Source of the DNA: Echinococcus granulosus
Taxonomy: Eukaryota > Platyhelminthes > Cestoda > Cyclophyllidea > Taeniidae
Assembly (NCBI RefSeq): GCF_000524195.1
Contig: NW_020170410.1
Location: 840,523 to 904,522, forward strand
Length of the DNA stretch: 64,000 bases
Direction of reading: 5' to 3'
The notes under the pieces are model-generated. The model was not told where the DNA came from and did no database searches. It worked only from the letters and a program-made list of their open reading frames with translations. The position numbers were made by a program, and so were the translations under genes. Of this stretch, positions 21,201 to 36,200 are shown piece after piece; the first letter of the stretch is position 1, and each line of letters begins with the position of its first letter.

Positions 21201-24200
21201 CATACTGGTGACGCCAAGATCAGATGAGGTAATCGTGGCAGCACATATATTTGGCACTAAGAACCAGCGTATTAACCAGCCACTACTGTGGAACCTAATG
21301 GCTAACACTCCAAACTACAACATCTCGGAACTGTACTGCTTCGATTAAAATACGGGAATCCCATTTAAACAACAGTTTTTGTCTCTAGACTGCTTCATTG
21401 TTAGAAGAAATTGTCGGGAACAGCAAAACAATTAACCTCCATATTATAAAGCACATTTGTGAAGATCTTTTTTCCTAAAAAAGTGCATTGGAGAGTAATT
21501 TTTTGATACAAATTCAAATTATAAGCTTACGTTTTTGCGAGCCAACTTGAGATTATCTGAGCGTGCTTTGGCTTTCAGCTGAACCTTTGTCCATTGAGCA
21601 TTGAGTCCTGCCAGCTGCTCCTGCATCACGATGGAGTCAGTCAACCCGGCAGCATCACTACTTCCCTCTGGTCTGCATTTGGTTAGCAGTTGGGATGCTG
21701 CAGTCTGTAATTTTGTCACAGAAGCCTCCCTTTCCTGCAGCTGGGCTAGCAAGTTCCGGTGGGCCTCTTCCAGTTGCTAAACGGGCGAAATTACTCCAAA
21801 GGTAGGATATGTAGAATGAATTACCATCAAAGGGAGAAAATTGGATATTAGAATTTAATAGAATCGAATAGTCTACATTTGGTGCTCAAATAGACCAAGG
21901 CCTTGACTAGTGCCTCACCTTTACAGTTTCAACATCTCCACCACAGCCTTTCTTCTCGTTATCGTCTAGAAGACTGTCAATTTTGTTGATCCATTCAAAG
22001 AGCGAAACAAATGCATCTTTGTACTGGCCAGAACGCAGTAGAGCTTCTTCGAGAACCTTTTGCCTGAAGAATGCCAAAGAGAAGCGAGTTACGAACGTTT
22101 TTTATACGAACTCAGGAGGAATTAACTAATTTCTACCCACTTTTCAAGCGACTTGGTACAAACTGCGTTCCAGAAGTACTTCAATTCACTCAACATGCAG
22201 TTCAATTCAATGAGGTCATCTCGGGGTGCCTTGTCCTTCACTTTGATAAGGTGTCTTCTTATCGCGTCGTAGGTGGCACTGTGAGCACCCAATTCGCGCT
22301 GGAACTCACGATGTTGAGTCAGTTCGCGCAGGAGAACGTCCGGTTGGGTACTTACTGAGCACCAACTGCTTTCCTGGAGTCGTGTGTTCAGTTCCTCCTT
22401 CAGCCAATCTGTCAGTTCCTCCCATACTGACATCAGTTTTTGCGATTCCTGCAAAAGAAGATAAAAAGAAATAAACACCAAACTTGGGTCACAATGCTAG
22501 CATTTAGCCTAGCCTGAGTCGAAAAAATGTAGGAACTCACTATTACTAGAGAGACTTGAACTGATAGAACACGAGAAAATCGCTTGAACGAATTAACATT
22601 TTTACCATAGTTTCTCATTCTATATAATCGTACCCGCAATTTTATGAAGTTTTAAAAGTTTATGTGATGGTCTTTAGCATTCACACCTAATGGTGGTACA
22701 CGGGAAAACTTTTCAGAGGTCTTTTTAATGGGGTTAGGCAAAATAGAGGAACAATTGAACCCAGTGGTCAGTGATTGAACTAAATGCATTAATTTTTAAG
22801 CAGGAGTGTAGAAATAATACAATATTACCCAACATCATTTCCAGAGAGCGCGATTTGGACTAAAAAGGGTTATTTCCATTAAGTTGAGGATAGCCAAGTG
22901 TGTAAAGCTTGGCGGAATCACCAGTAAGAACGGAAACACTAATTCCTTGGATCAGTTTTCTACATTTAAAGAATCAACTTTTATAAATAAAGTTGGAAAA
23001 TAAACAACCTCTAATTCGAAGATAGTACATGAACTTTAAAGTTTACTGAGTGACTGTGATAGTGGTGATTTCCCCCCTTCGTAGAAGTTCAACCCAAGAG
23101 CCGAAACGAGATTTTGTATCTCATAACGGCAGAAATTTGAAAAATTATCTCCAAGGAATTGATTAATTGCCTGATTCTTCACTGAAAAAGCTATCAAAAC
23201 TGTGCCAAGCAGATGAGAATTAGTCGCACATCCAATAAGCGACGAAACTAGAACCTCGGGAAAGTCAGGAAAATTGCAGTAAACGTAGCCATTCGGCATA
23301 AACGCTACCAGCGAAAGAAGGGGCACAAATTGGGCAAAGAAATCACCTTGAAGGCCGCAGCGAACTGTCGATTCCTGTCAGCACTTTTCTGGAACAGCTT
23401 CTCCCACCTCGAGTGGGCGCTGGCTAGGAGGTTTTTCACGAGCACCACATCCTGTTCCAACGCATTCGATCCAATAAACACAACCGCTCGATCGAGTGGT
23501 GTTAGAGCGGCCTCGCGCTTTGAAGCGATCTCCTGTCGCAGAGCTACTTGTGCAGGAAGTTGAAGCTGTAGTGTAGAGGGAACAAACGAGATAGTGGGTG
23601 CATGGTTTATTCGACGTTCAGCCTGTGTGAGCCATTGAATGAAGTCCCCGAGGTCGTTGTGGAAAGCCGCAACTCGTGCGACACCCGACTGCACTTGTTT
23701 GAGGCGCTCCTGTGCCTGTGCGGCCAGTTGTGCTTGTTGCTGACTCAGGCTGTCAAGATGGTCCACGAGATGATCACGTGTACTACTGGCGGATGCTAGC
23801 AGACCAGCTGAGGATGCGTGCAGATCACCAATCTAGATAAAAAAAATACGGAATCAGATGCAAAATTACCTGAGAATCTTCGTTAATTGGCAAGACCTGA
23901 CTCTTTTATCCTCTTTTATGATAGGTGAATTCCGGCATAACCATAAAACGAATGCATGAACTCAGTCCAATTCCATGGTGCGTTGTTCCAAAGAATTGAA
24001 CTTATTTGTCAAATCTGCATGTCATCCATGCTGTTAAACTATGCTTGAAGAATCAGAATTCTCCTTAATGCATTTATTTTAGTTTCTGTACTCCTTTAGG
24101 TACCTGTCTGCCGAGCTTTTCCACCGAATTATGCAATTGAAGGAATCGGTTTAGACTCTGCTTTGCACTGTCGGGCAAGCCGCCAATGAGTCGAGCTGCG

Positions 24201-27200
24201 GGAGCTGAAATTTTCCCCTCCAACCGCCGACATTCGCGTCGAAGCTCATCCAACCGGCTGTAGAAGCTTTGAGCCTACAGAGGACAACCAACAATCAACA
24301 GCATTTTCATATCGTTATCTCATTAAAGACAAAAATAGGTACCGGAAAACCATATCCATATAATGCATTTAAAAAAGGAAGTACTTACCTCTCGAAGTGC
24401 CTCTTCCAGCTTCGCCTGTTTCCTCACAACGGATTGTTTCAGCCTCTCCCAGGCTCGATTCATGTGTGTCAATTTTGACGAGACTTTTGTCTGCCGCATA
24501 GCCTTTGGCTCCTGATTTATTCTAACCATGTCTGGCTGTCGTCTTGCTGCATTTGTTTGGATTATCTGAACAAAATAAAGGCAATTTGAGGTAAACCGAA
24601 AAATTTGGATTCAGACATTTAATTAGCAACTGTATCTGAAGGAAGTTCATCAAGTACTAGGAGGATTACAAGAAATGAACCTAAAATCAAGTCTAAAATA
24701 CAGCTTTCGATATAGTTTGATTATAGTGAAAATGTCAAAATCGGATAGGGAGTTATTAAGGTAGCCTCAACAATAACACAACTTGAGTTGCTCACCTTCG
24801 CTCTAGATAGTTCGAATTCCAGGGACTTTTTGTCTCCCCGAGACACCGAGATGCCGTCGATATCGGCCTGTGTCATTTTGATCCACTGGATGAGAGCGTC
24901 CAAAGCAGAGTCGAGATCGCCAAGTGCCATCAGCTGTGTCTGCAGCTTATGACGACGATGGTTAATAGCGTCGTTGAGATTACTCCACCGCGTAGTTGCT
25001 AAAGTGAGCATCTGCTGAACTTGGGGCCCTTGTTCTCCTTCTTCAGTGTCACCACCAACCTTCGAAGGCGGCAGCTCCGGAACTGAAATGCATTGATGAG
25101 AATCAGAAGTCCCCGAAAATATAGTCTAAGCATTTTGCTGATTGGAATACGTCTTCTTTAGCTAAGCTAGTAACTAATGTGAAAAGATCAGTTTTCTGAA
25201 GTTATAAGCACCTGAAATGCCAGTCGAAAATATGCTTGTCATACCACTTTTTTTATCGAATCAACAGACAAATTGGCCTTAATATTTTTTTTATTTAAGA
25301 TAGATAATAGAACCTTCTTGAGCTCAGATAGTCGGACAACACCCTAACTACCGGATGTAAAACAAGACTGACCCTCAGAGATCCCTGCCACTGATATCAA
25401 CTGACCGGCGACCCAATTCAAATTTTCTAGTTGTTCATGCCTCGGCGGAATCAAGGCGCTCCATTCTTCGAGCTGTTCCATTAATTTTAAAATAACATCA
25501 GTGTTATTCGCAACCGGTTCGAAAGCCTCGAATTCATTTTCTGCCTTTCCAAGTTGGTCCGTAAAGACCCTCAGATCAGTCTGAAGTGATGAATAGTCAA
25601 AATATTATTAAAAAATTAAAAAAACAGTAAAAAAATTTGTACTGTTAATTTTACCTGAAGCTTTTGAGCCGTAGATAAGTTATCCTTTGCCGTTACGAGT
25701 TGTTGTTCACAAGTAGTCGTGATGTTCTGTGCAATTGCAGAAACTTCTCTAATGGCGTTGTTGATCTCCTTTTTGAGGACACCCTTCTCTCCCTCACTTC
25801 TTGCCGTCTCATCAATCAGCAAATTAATTATTTTATTTCCGACATCTTGTAGAGCGTTCAGACGTTCACCAGAATCTTGATGCTGTTTTCGGATATTCTT
25901 GAGGGCCTCAATTTGGGAGGTGTAGGTTGGAGGTTCCAGAGGCAATCTAGGTGCACCCCCAGAGATCACAGCATCCATGGAACGTCGAAGTGCGATCAGA
26001 TCACCTTGGAAGTTCGACAATGGTAACCAGAACTCTTCAGAGGCCAGACGATGTGCCTCAACTAGATTGGTGAGGCGTTGGGACACCTTGGTATGCAATT
26101 GAAGCCAATCTTTCTGCAAAGACTGGGCTTTATTCAACACTAAAACGCAAATTATGAAGAATAAGGTATCGTATTCAAGAAAAAATTGATGCGAGAGACA
26201 TTCAGTACAGAACGAAAGTAAATGCCGAGTAATACCATAATCTGATGATAGTTCCATGCACGATGAACAAAACAACAGATGATCTTGCTGGTTCATGCCA
26301 AAGCCAACTTACTCTTGCCTCGAAACATGGCTGAAAAGTGAGGGCATTTATTTTGGTTAGCCAAAAGTTCTCAATGAATGACAGTGCATAATAAATTGGA
26401 ATTTTCACTGTTTGAGTATAATGGGTAGTTACTATTTTCTTAATTCTGTTTCAATACAGTTCACTAATAAAATCGCGCATTAAACAGAAGAATTTTGTGA
26501 TTGAGAATACGTTGGAGATTCAAAGCGTTCGAAAATTAATAGCTAGAGCATAAAATTAAAGGGTAGTCTTAAATTGTCATTAATGATTAAAATATCGCAC
26601 CACTGGCATCGATTGTAGGCTCCTCCTCGAGTCTAAGTACAAATGACGGTCGTTCAACCCTGCTGGACATATCTGAGGCAGGAGCTGATAAAAGTTCCTC
26701 GATAGAACTTGTTAGTTCTGCCAAAGCGGGTAGTCGACGCTCCAATGTGTCGAGAATGGCCTTGCCCTCAGCGATCTGACTGCTGAGGTACTCCGAACGC
26801 ACACTAACGGGCTGCAAAACCCGAGCAGAGGGAGCAATGGATGTTAGATCGAATTCGGAGGGCAAGTGCGGAGGTGACAGATCGTGGCTCGGTGGTTCCA
26901 AACGCACACCTATTGTAGCGGCTAGATCACGCGTTTCATTCAGTACTTCATGCAGGACGTTTAGTCTATCATTCACCTAAAATGTAATTTTCGGACCATT
27001 GAATTGGAAACGGTTAACTTCTTAGTTGACAAACGCGACAATCGACAACACTGACGGCTCGCTCTCATGATCAGCAGATGAAGCATTTTAACGAAGATCC
27101 GCGCTCTTAAACCCAGGAGCAGAAAACAAATTCCGCTATCGTATTTCCCCCAATGGCGACATATGCGGTCACAACTAAGGGTGTGCATTTATTCGTTGCA

Positions 27201-30200
27201 AACCTGCCATGCATCTAAGATAGATCATAACATTCTAAATTTGGTGCACTACTGACATTCTTGGCGATAGCTATACGGGGGAAAATTAAGTTCTTAGAAA
27301 AAAGTCGAATGAAGCGGGATCTCACATCAATAGAGTTAGTGACTGCGTCTTCAAGATCAATTGACCGATTTCTAATTCGCTTGGCAAGTTTTCGGAACCG
27401 CACAACGCTCTGTTGGATCCTTGTATCAACACCAACCGCCTCAGATGGTGCTGTCAGTGCAGAAAGCGCTGCAGCCGTGCTTGAAGCCTGTTCCAGAGTC
27501 ACTTTATAGCCGTCTAGTTCTCGTTCCAATGTCTACGCGAAAAGGAAAGGGGGAAAAATTGCAATGCTAATGATGAGAAGAGGTTAAGCAGAAAACGGTA
27601 CACGAACAAAACCCAACGTGCATGTATGAGGTGTGGTGAATCTGACATTTATCATTGGATGCAAAAAAGTACCGAAAGACAACTCAATTTGTGCAGAGCA
27701 ACAAGTTAAACTGATCCACCTCTCGTCGAGGCTTGAAATGAATAAGTGATTGTGCATTCCCAAAAACATTTTAAAATGTTACAAAACTCAATTACAGACA
27801 TCAAACATTTATAGGAACTAGGGAAGCCTGAGACGTTCTCTGGTACCGCGATTGAAAGGTAGCGAGGAGATCTAAGTATCCAAGTTCTAGTGCTTAGGCG
27901 CTTTACTAGTCCAACAAGAATTATATAATCATTTAGTAAAGTTACCTCCTCCTGGGAGGACTAATTTACTTCTCTTGCTATTGCATTAGCATTGAGTTGG
28001 CCCAACAGAAATAAATATTTTAAGTTTCCCCGTCGTTGTAAGCTTTCATGATTAAATAAAGCCTCTGGTACGTTTTATTACACCAGTACATAATAATTAT
28101 TCGCACAAAAGTCAAGCATATTAGAAGGTACATTCAGTACTTACTTTCAAATCCTCCTCACGCTCCTGAGTAATGTACTTTAAACTCAGTATTTGATACA
28201 ACTTTACTCTTTTGTAATCTAGCAACCATACCTTTGCAGCAACATGCAGCTTCCTAAGCGTATCCGATTCTTCCTCAACAGCCAATGGCGCCACAGGAAG
28301 TTGGTTAAGCACATTCTCCGCTGACGTCATCCAAGTGTCCAGCCGAGCAAGATTGTCGAAGAGGGATTTCGAAAGCGCTAATGCCTGTTGGGATCTAGCA
28401 TCTGCAGCGTCCATCAGACCGTCGATCTCCTTATTCTGCTGTATGATCCGCTCAACCAAACCTTCCAGCGTTGGAGCCAAGTCCTCTTCTGTGTTACGAT
28501 AGGGCACTTTGTCCAAAAGGCGTTTTGCTTCCACAAGATGGGCCTCAATATCTGGTTGACGCTTTGCCAGTTGAGATCGAAAGGCATTTAGTCTACTGAT
28601 TAGATGATCTATTTGCTCTGCACGGGCCGGCAACACTGCAAGACTATAAGAAGCGCTCTCCGGCCTGGTATCCTCCTTAAGCGTGAGGATCTCTCTGGAT
28701 GGTTGACTTTGGGCCTTTGGATCAAGACGAAGCATCGCTTGTTCCAACCACTTCTCATCTCCTCTTAGTTTAGAACAAGCATTCTTAACTTGCATGTCTA
28801 GCAACTGATCCTTCTGCGATGCACTCATTGTCTACAAAAAAGAAACCAGTGTGTTTGTGTGTGTGTATTTAAAGAAGAAGTAGGAAGTAGGAAGGTAAGT
28901 TACCTCGCTGTATAGGTTATTGAATCGGGAGACGTTTTCAACTGCAAGATCACCTATGGTCAGTGCATGTTGCTGAGACGGTAGATCCAAGAAAAGAGCA
29001 TTTGGTAGATTCGTTCGGATCTCTTCCAAAGCATTTGTCAACGAATCTACGTGTGGCTTCACTTGGCTATTCAGCTCATCATCAATAATCTTTGTGCTTT
29101 CACCGTCTCGTAGTCTCGACTCCAGTTTGGGAAGTGTTTCAATGAGGTAGGCATTTGAATCAAGAAGACGATTGATATCTGGTCGAGCGGATTCAAGACC
29201 CTGAGAGGCGTTATTCACCTTATCGAAGAACTCAGTGAATGACAATCCAACGTGTTCCATCTTTTCCTTGATCACCGATGCATCAGAATCTTCACACAAG
29301 AAAAATTTGCCACAATCCTCCAAGAAGAGAACAAAGGAAAAGAATGATTTTTACAACATACCTGGACACAATCCCAAAAGCTCGGTTCCGCGTGTTTGTA
29401 GTTGAATGACGCTGTCAGTTTTATCTGCGCAGTCTTGAGATAATTTCTACATGAATGATAAATTGAAGAATGAGTAAATAGTACTTAATTTAACAAAACC
29501 CAAGTAACACGCACCCCTAACTCTGCTACTCTGTTGGCATAGGTAATAGCTGGGTCTCGACTGATCGGAAGTTTGCTGAACCTGGATTCAGCATCCGCTA
29601 ACCATCCAAGATAGGACTCGTAGAAAGAGTTGAATTCCTTCAAGCAAAGCAAAGCATCAGACACCTTGTCGATTCGGGAATTAACTTCAGCAAAGACATT
29701 TTGATAGTCATCGATCAACTTGACCACGCTATCTGGACGGTTTTCAGCCTTTGCGACTTCGGCTAGGAGCTCCAAGCTTCCACGTCGGGATTGAAGGAGG
29801 TTTCGAAGACCTGTGAGTTTGTTCAGCAGCGCATCCAATTGTAAAGCATTTGGCGATGGAGATGGGGCTCCCTGTCCTTCCAGTTCGTCACGAACCTAAA
29901 AAGTAAATTTTCCCGTTACATAAAGTGCCATTTAGGCATTTACGCAATCAGAATTTTGTTCAACATAACTTCAGTGACTGATAGCATTGAAATGATATTA
30001 AAACGCAGGAACTGGTAATTGTCGTCTGCCTTTCCAAGATCCTATAATTTAGCGCATTGCAAGCCCAACCAAATCACACAAAGTATTCATTTCAGGAGTA
30101 AAAAAAACCCCAACAACCAAAGGGAAAGTTTAAATCATTGCTAACTCAATATCAACATCCATATGCTCCAGCATTTCGATCTATTCACAATCCGTGACAA

Positions 30201-33200
30201 ATTATTTCAACATCTCAAGCAACATGCCAGAAGCTGTTCGTACATAGGTACGAATCACGGTAAAACAATTTGGATAAACCAATGGCACTTACACTTTGCA
30301 CGAGACTTTCCAATCGTCGAGTGTTGTTGACTTGTGTTGTGGAGAGGGTGGACGCATCACCGACATGTTCCTTCACGCTGCTAACCACAGCAAAAAGACT
30401 GTCAACTGCTGCCTCGGTTGCGGTTAGATCCTGTTCAAGTCGGCGCCTTCCGAGGCCTGGTTGACTCATCTCACTTAGGGTTGCACCGGTCTTTTGGAGT
30501 TGCTGCAACTGACTTCTCAAAGGCGTCAAGTACTGACGCTCGTAGTCTTTCAGTTCGTCTGGTGTTGGTAGAGGTCTGTGGTTAAAAATACAAAATATTC
30601 TATCAAAAAATCGAAAGTATTACAAACACATTTATTACATTTTCGGCCTACTTATCTGCTTTAAAGCGACAAACAGCATCCCTCTTGTCCTCTCCCCACT
30701 TTATTCATGACATTTACCATTAAAATACAAAAATTTGGATCACTTAAAGCTTTTGGAAAGGCATCCAGTGCATGAAATTGTGCATTAATTCCTCGCATTA
30801 AACAGTGAGACAGACGCAATTAAATCCCATCGAATAAAATGAACTTGAGACCTATTTGAAAAGATTTTAAGATTGTTGGTCAAAGTATACATGATCCCAC
30901 TCCTTCTGTTCTCCAGTGTCGACTACGCAATAATTCAAAGCGGTGAGTTTGTCCTTCACAACCGATGAAGACATTGAACACTCACTTGTGAGGCTGAATG
31001 GGTGATGAGGTGCGAGCATCCGCAAGACTGCTTGAAAGAAGCTTTTGTTGATCAGCAAGTTGCTGCGCCACCTTGATCTTTTGTCCAAGCCTTTCAGTAG
31101 CCTCGTTAGCGGCCTGAGAAATACGACTGGACTGTCTCTTTAGACCCTTCAAAAGACTTTCCAACAGTGGGAGTGGTGGCAGATCCTTCCTATCGCCCTT
31201 GAGAGACTTTAATGCGGCGTCACATTGTTTCAACTTTAAATGAGACAGAAAGAATATCTGGTTAAATACTTGACCGACTATTTACATATTTTTCCTATAT
31301 ATTTTGCACTAACACACTCAAATAAGCAAAACCCGCTTACTTTATCGGTGATCTTATTCACGTCTTCCAATCTGCTTGAAAGAGTGTCTGGGTCCAAAAC
31401 GGTGTGTTCAGAGCCCGCAACCTCAACCTGGGCCTCCAACTCATCCATACGGCGTTTGATAAGATCTGCACGCATCAGAAGACTAGAGATCGCTTTTTGA
31501 CCATCCTGTCCACCCTCAATTGACCGCTTCAGCGAAGACTCGAGTTGTTTCAGACGGTGACGCAGTCCGACTTCTTGTTGTCGCAGAGGTTGAGCAGATT
31601 GATTGGAGCTCTCGTCACCCAGTTTTAACAAAGTCTGCTCCAAATCACGGATCTGAGAGTAGAGCGGTGGGAACTCACGGTTCATGACATCCTGTTGAAG
31701 GGATTCTAATCTGCTCGTAGAACCTAGGTCTTTGAGGAATTGTGATTCTAGATCATCGATTGTAAGCTGTTGAGATTGCAACTCCGTTTCAATCGGTTTA
31801 CTTTTGGCAAGAATTTCCTGAAGAGCCTCCTGTTACAAGTCAAAATAGCTAAATAAATCTATTAGCTGTTTTAAAATATGGAAAAAAATGTAGTAACAGC
31901 TAAATTACGGTTTTTTTGGTATATCGACGTTTGACATGATCCAACGAGGCCTGACACTTCTCAAGATCGCTTAAAAGATCGGGACACAACACCTCCGCTT
32001 CTGCGCGAAGACTCGCCAAGTGTTTATCACGCGACTCAATCAACGTCATAAATGTTTCTACGCGCTGCATCGCCTTTGTCAAGTTGGATCGAGTCACTGG
32101 ATACGAACCACTCTCGAAGATTGGACACTCAACGGTTCGTGACTCTAAATCTAGCCAAGCCTGAAAAGAAGAGAAAGGAACATATATCCATGTATCCCAA
32201 ATAAAGCATGTTTGAATAGAGATAGGCGATTACAATGCTATAGCTACCTGAAACGTAGCCATTCTCTCTTTCAGATCATCAATTTTGCTTGTCTTTGAGT
32301 CCGTTTTGGTAGGAGGCCCCTTAAGCGGCTCCAATTCACCTCTTTCATCCGTTTCTGACGCTGAAAAATGCTCATCTTTTGAGCCTTTTGACTAAAAGAG
32401 AAGATAATAGACAATGTGAAAGATTGATGAGTGGATTCAAAAAGAGGACAAAGATATACAAAGTACTTTTTCATCGAACATGGATCCCTCCAGGATAATT
32501 TCCTTCGATTTAGCGGTTTCTTCGTCTCCAGTAGGAATCGCTTGTTCGTCCACTCTAAAATTGCACAAACCTCGTTTTACGAGTACAATTATAGTTGCAC
32601 AGCGAAAGTGACCCTAGGATTGTGGCGAGCAAAACATCAAAAAAGAAATGTAGTAAGTTTTATTTTCTGACACGAAAATGAATTGGTCTAGTTTCGAGGC
32701 AGGAGGTAAACATGTATACCTAGAATGTGAGCTGTGAATGAATATTGAAAAGACGCCACTCACTCCTCCAGATTCTGCCTCTCTAAAACCGCGTCATTAT
32801 GTTTGGCGCACAAGGTGTTCTGAAGCGTCTCCAATCGTGACTCAATAGCGCCGATCAGACCATCAAAACGCGAACGAGAACCACTAACACGAGCCGACAG
32901 CTCCGACGCATCGGTAGTGGCGGGAAGCGAGTTAATAAACTGCCCTGCCGCCTCTTCGAAGGCATGAACCGTCGGTTCGGTTCGAATCAAACCAAATTGG
33001 AGGAAAAGTAGCTAAAACGATAATTAACGTGGTAAATGAAAAGTGCGAAAGAAACTTATCTGAACCCTCTAGTCAAACCTACCTTCTGCAGTTGGCCTTT
33101 AGAGACGGGAACCGCGGAGAGGGCCCCAAATGCTAGTGAATGCCGACTAAGTTGGTTGTCCAAGTCGCTGTAGCACTGATCAAGTGCAAGAGCCTGAGAA

Positions 33201-36200
33201 TATGTTTCAGACAGCTCTGAAGCTCGATGTTTGCAGATAGCGTCCAGTGCCTGCCACTTCTTTTCAACATCGGTCTTATGCTCGCGGATGCGACCAGAGC
33301 CCTTTCCGGCCCCCTTTTGATTAAGAAGCTCGTTTCCAAGCCGTCGCAAACCATCAATTTGTGGAGCCATGGCTTTGAGCTCAGCTTTGAATCTGGAGGA
33401 ATCCAAGGAGTTAGTGAATTGAGTTTGCCAATCCGCTTCTGGCTATAACAAAGGCTGCACTTCTTTCGGATAAACTCTTGTGGTTTCCATTCTATATTAG
33501 AACGTAGTGCTTGGAAATTGGATTTCTAACTCAATCAAACACTTGAATGAACAACTTTTAAGAAAATGCAAATCTGTTCGCTATTTTGAGCGGAACAATT
33601 TTAAATTAAATCACTCTACCTGTCCAACTTCTTGGTCAAAGCAAGAATTTCTTGAGGGTCCACGGAGCTCAATTGAAGCTGAGAGATCTGATTGAGTCGC
33701 TGGGTCAGCCATGCGTCTGCCTCCATGAACGCATTCGAAAAGGCCTCTAAACTTCTAAGTGAGCTTGCAGCAGTCGATTGAATAGAGGAAACACGACTTT
33801 TGAGCCTCTCACAACCATTTTTCAAATTCTCAGCATCTGCAAAACACCCAAAATGAAAGGTTAGGTCAAGAGAGGAAACATCGATTTGGCAAATTAGATC
33901 AATCAACAGAGTTCAGTTTACCTTGAACCAACTTGTCATCAGCCGAGTTTTCAAATGGCTTCAAGAGACCACAAGCCGATTCCACCTCGCTTTCTAAAGC
34001 ATTACACTCAGAAGTGACTTTTTCGAGCTCCTTTAACTGTTCACGAAGCGAGACTTCCTCAACAGTCGAGCGATCAGCGAAGATACCAGCATTCAGGCGT
34101 TTTTCAAGGCTCTGTAACCAGTCGAGCAGTTTTGCCCGTTTAGTCTTAAACTGTTTGGCACGTAAAAGACGTTCTTTGCAGGTCTGATGCGCCTGATGGA
34201 TTGACTGATCCAGATCGGAGAGTTCAGCCCAGGCTGCAGCTGTTTTCTTCTTGGCCGTGGTTATGTCCGATTCTCGACCCAAATCAATGGCTTCCAACGC
34301 CAATTTATTTATATCCTCTTCAAACAGATTAAATTCAGCTGTTTGGGAGTTTTTCATTCCCTAAATACAAAAAGCGCATATTAATAAACATCAAAACTAT
34401 GGAAGGGAAAAGTAGAAATTAATATCTTCAAATATTAGATACCTCTATTTCCTTCAACCGTTTATAGCTTTCTCCCTCGGGTATTAGACCGCTTTCAATG
34501 GCAGACAAATCAGATCGAGCAGACTCCAAAAATGCGTCGAGATTTTTAGACGCTTGGTCGAGAAGCAAACTCTTCTGCTCTAATTCATCCAATAGGATCT
34601 GGTCGCGGGATAACCTGCTCTGTAGCTCGGTGCACCTTTTAAAAAACATCGGAGGTAAAACAATATTTAGTGAAATTGGTTAGTAGTGTAGTTGGAAATA
34701 ATTGATGCATCTGAACCACTGTGATACCTAATGATCTTAAAATTCCTCTAGATGGGCACCACGCATCACAACGATTCGAGTAGGATAACCGTGTGATTGA
34801 TTATATCGTCTGCGTTTTACTTATTCAAGTATCGGGGAAATTACTAGTGCGACGTAAATTCAGTATCATCGCTACTCTTATCTTGTAAATAACTACCAAT
34901 CACTCAACTGGCTAAGGTCACTTATGGTCCACAGTTTACGCATGTCTTCGGAGTGTACCATATTAATTTTTAAACCAAACTCACTTGTCCACCAACTTCA
35001 GCGCTGCCGCAACCTTCTCCTTCACCTTTTCAGTCGCTTCCTGTTGTTCCCCTGATTTTTCCAGCTCTTCTAACTCCTCCTGTGCCGATCTAAGTAAGGA
35101 CTGGAGCCCAGGTTCACGAACAGACAGTTCGGCCTGTAGTTTGTTATTAGCCTGACGGGCTTCCAGCAGTGTTGACTCATTTTTTCCTCCTGCTGCAGCA
35201 ATGGCATCCTCCAACCACGCAGACTTTTCCCCCAGAGACCCATCCTTAGCATCAATGGCACTAAGAAGGGATTTTATTTTCACTTTCATAGAGGTCAATT
35301 CTTTAGACAAGGCGGAAAGTCGAGCTTCTTCAGTTTCCAAGGGTTTGTTCAGACAAGTTTCGATTGTTGAAGGTGATACTAAAACCGCGGGGAGTTTGCT
35401 TTTCGAAAGATCGTCTGCTAGCACATTTAAGGTCTAAAGAGTTCATGAAAAAACGTGGACTTGAACTAGTTATTTATGAAGCCTTGGGACTGAGTAAAAT
35501 TAGAGTTTATGAAATTGTTTTACACTTTCATTTTGAAGGATGCACATAGCTTGCATCTTAAAGCGCCCGACGATGAATGTTTGCTGCCTTAGCCAAATTT
35601 AATTATGGAAAGTAAGTCACCTCAGTGAATTTTTCGGTTTGGAGGATAAAAACAAATGACCTGCCTCAAGGGCTGACTTGATATGCGAGATGTGACCTTC
35701 CAGAGCAAAAATGCAAGAGGCTTGATCCTTCACAAGCACGGGATTGGTGATCATTTGAGTGTTTACCGGTGCACGAGCATTCCCCTCGCACCAAGGATTC
35801 ACATCCACACCAGCAGCAAGAAGTTTTCGAGTGGCTTGCCAAAAGGTCTTCTCCGCTGCATCCAGAGATTCGCTGCATTTGGCAAGCCCAGTGGCAAAAT
35901 CACTGAAGCCCATTGCAGCATCAGAGTAGCGAGTGGAGTACTCCCCTGCCAAAGCCTCTAGCTCATTGAACTTATTCTGCGTCCAATCGACGGCCGTTTC
36001 GACAGAGGGGACGATACTTTCGGCGGAGGCTTCTGTAACAGGAAGCTCGACACCAACGAGACTAGCGTATTCCAACTGAAAAAAGACAACCTGAGGTCTA
36101 CTGAGACTATTGAGGCATATTAATTCAATAAATTAGTGAAACAGGCATTATACCTCATTAATATTTTGTAAAACAGTATCCCTTAGTTGAGGAATAGGGG

